Shown here in pieces: positions 63,237-64,000 of a stretch of 64,000 bases of DNA (positions within the stretch are counted from its first letter, which is position 1; each line of letters opens with the position of its first letter). This stretch comes from Zunongwangia profunda SM-A87 (GTDB lineage: Bacteria > Bacteroidota > Bacteroidia > Flavobacteriales > Flavobacteriaceae): positions 889,001 to 953,000 of the forward strand of contig NC_014041.1 in assembly GCF_000023465.1 (NCBI RefSeq), in the 5' to 3' direction. The notes below the pieces were generated by a model. It was not told the DNA's origin and did not search any database. It worked only from the letters and a program-made list of their open reading frames with translations. Position numbers and translations under genes: made by a program.

Positions 63237-64000
63237 ATGTCTGAAGACCAAAAAAAAGCACTCGAAAAACAATTATGGGCTATAGCCAATTTGTTACGTG
63301 GTAAAATGGATGCCGACGATTACCGTAATTATATCTTAGGATTCATCTTTTTTAAATACTTATCTGAAAAACTTCATATTTATGCCGATCGTATCTTAGA
63401 ACCTGACGGACTTAAATATACCGAGATCGACGAAAATTCAGAAGAGGGGAAAGTGTATATCGAAGCCATTAAAAAAGCCTGTATCAAGAATATTGGCTAT
63501 TTTCTAAAACCTTCAGAATTGTTTACCAGTATTGCCAATAAAGGGGCAAATCTTACCGGTATAGCAACCAACGAAAATCAAGAAGCTACCCAGTTTTTTA
63601 TCTTAGAAGATCTAGAGCATATTCTAAATAATATCGAGCAGAGTACCATGGGTACCGATAGCGAAGACGATTTTGTGCGTCTGTTTGAAGATCTTGATCT
63701 TACCTCTTCTAAATTAGGGCGAACCGTAAAAGCAAAAAACGAACTCATCGCTAAAATCTTAGCGCATTTAAATCAAATCGATTTTCAGTTAGAAAATGCA
63801 GAAAGTGATGTGTTGGGAGATGCGTACGAATATTTAATCGGTCAATTTGCCGAGAATGCGGGTAAAAAAGCAGGCGAATTCTATACGCCTCAACAAGTAT
63901 CAACCATTTTAGCTAAGATCGTTACCTCACGTAAAAAACGTATCAAATCGGTGTATGATCCTACTTGTGGTTCGGGTTCGTTGTTATTACGGGTAGCCAA
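63237..64000 (+). CDS. hsdM: Type I restriction-modification methyltransferase HsdM, 5' part
   Basis: 254 codons seen, cut off by the window edge. N-terminal HsdM helical domain: KKALEKQLWAIANLLRGKM, DDYRNYILGFIFFKYLSEKL. The catalytic domain begins with VLGDAYEYLIGQFAENAGKKAGEFYTPQQV and the SAM-binding motif I VYDPTCGSGSLLLRVA. The NPPF-type catalytic motif should lie beyond the edge. It methylates adenine at the target of a type I system together with HsdS; hsdS and hsdR are expected downstream. Neighbouring non-coding repeats suggest a transferred locus. Confidence 0.93.
   Translation, partial: MSEDQKKALEKQLWAIANLLRGKMDADDYRNYILGFIFFKYLSEKLHIYADRILEPDGLKYTEIDENSEEGKVYIEAIKKACIKNIGYFLKPSELFTSIANKGANLTGIATNENQEATQFFILEDLEHILNNIEQSTMGTDSEDDFVRLFEDLDLTSSKLGRTVKAKNELIAKILAHLNQIDFQLENAESDVLGDAYEYLIGQFAENAGKKAGEFYTPQQVSTILAKIVTSRKKRIKSVYDPTCGSGSLLLRVA

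Overview
The window looks like a chromosomal segment of a marine-type member of the Flavobacteriaceae (Bacteroidota), probably near Gramella/Christiangramia, Zunongwangia or Salegentibacter. The genus is an inference from remembered family content; no search was run. The grounds are low GC, A/T-rich start regions without clear Shine-Dalgarno sequences, recurrent upstream TAnnTTTG boxes (the Bacteroidota -7 element; one copy has the full TTTG-N19-TATATTTG form), and typical families such as DUF3276, a PASTA protein beside rluD, long NusB, a short zeaxanthin-type carotenoid operon and plug-less outer-membrane barrels. No rRNA, tRNA, CRISPR array or complete insertion sequence was found.

Layout. 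0-6.3 kb: an outer-membrane protein, ddl facing away from a PASTA protein-rluD pair, yaaA, a HAD phosphatase overlapped by a uracil-DNA-glycosylase-like gene whose start is unclear, then two very short minus-strand genes (ribosomal protein THX and an unknown 47-residue protein). 6.3-14.1 kb: a complete trpEGDCFBA cluster on the minus strand, preceded by a consensus promoter, a leader peptide with three adjacent Trp codons and a terminator hairpin, i.e. a textbook attenuator. The operon's internal gaps hold dispersed repeats, one of which supplies the end of trpF. 14.1-17.6 kb: marR-nitroreductase-yceI, two rhodanese-domain genes (the second lacks its catalytic Cys) and ftsE. 17.9-31.2 kb: a 1007-residue TPR protein with an outer-membrane barrel, a PiT-like membrane protein, an amidohydrolase, a cyclophilin-FKBP fusion, two thiol peroxidase/redoxin genes, a tRNA-binding-domain protein and a Trk/Ktr potassium system. 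31.3-32.0 kb: a tandem array of about 185-bp repeats.

32.1-56.4 kb: an M14 peptidase, a PUR-like protein, an ABC exporter, Leu/Val-type dehydrogenase, nusB-DUF1573-yajC, pepT, pyrD-lysE, HMG-CoA lyase, a TPR histidine kinase, guaB, an OmpH/Skp chaperone, a periplasmic folding operon (PpiC-like lipoprotein-SurA-MoxR), aconitase and a beta-propeller protein. 56.4-62.7 kb: a TlpA thioredoxin, then the minus-strand operon carH-like regulator-crtI-crtB-crtZ-crtY, which should convert GGPP to zeaxanthin. The regulator carries both the W-x9-E-H and E-x-H-x-x-G signatures of AdoCbl-dependent light sensors, so light and vitamin B12 control of pigment is a specific prediction. 63.2 kb to the edge: the 5' part of a type I restriction-modification hsdM gene, preceded by a non-coding tract sharing a short repeat with 26.8 kb.

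The most informative non-coding observations are the trp attenuator, the tandem and dispersed repeats, the operator-like dyads at marR and carH, and the two short genes next to trpA.
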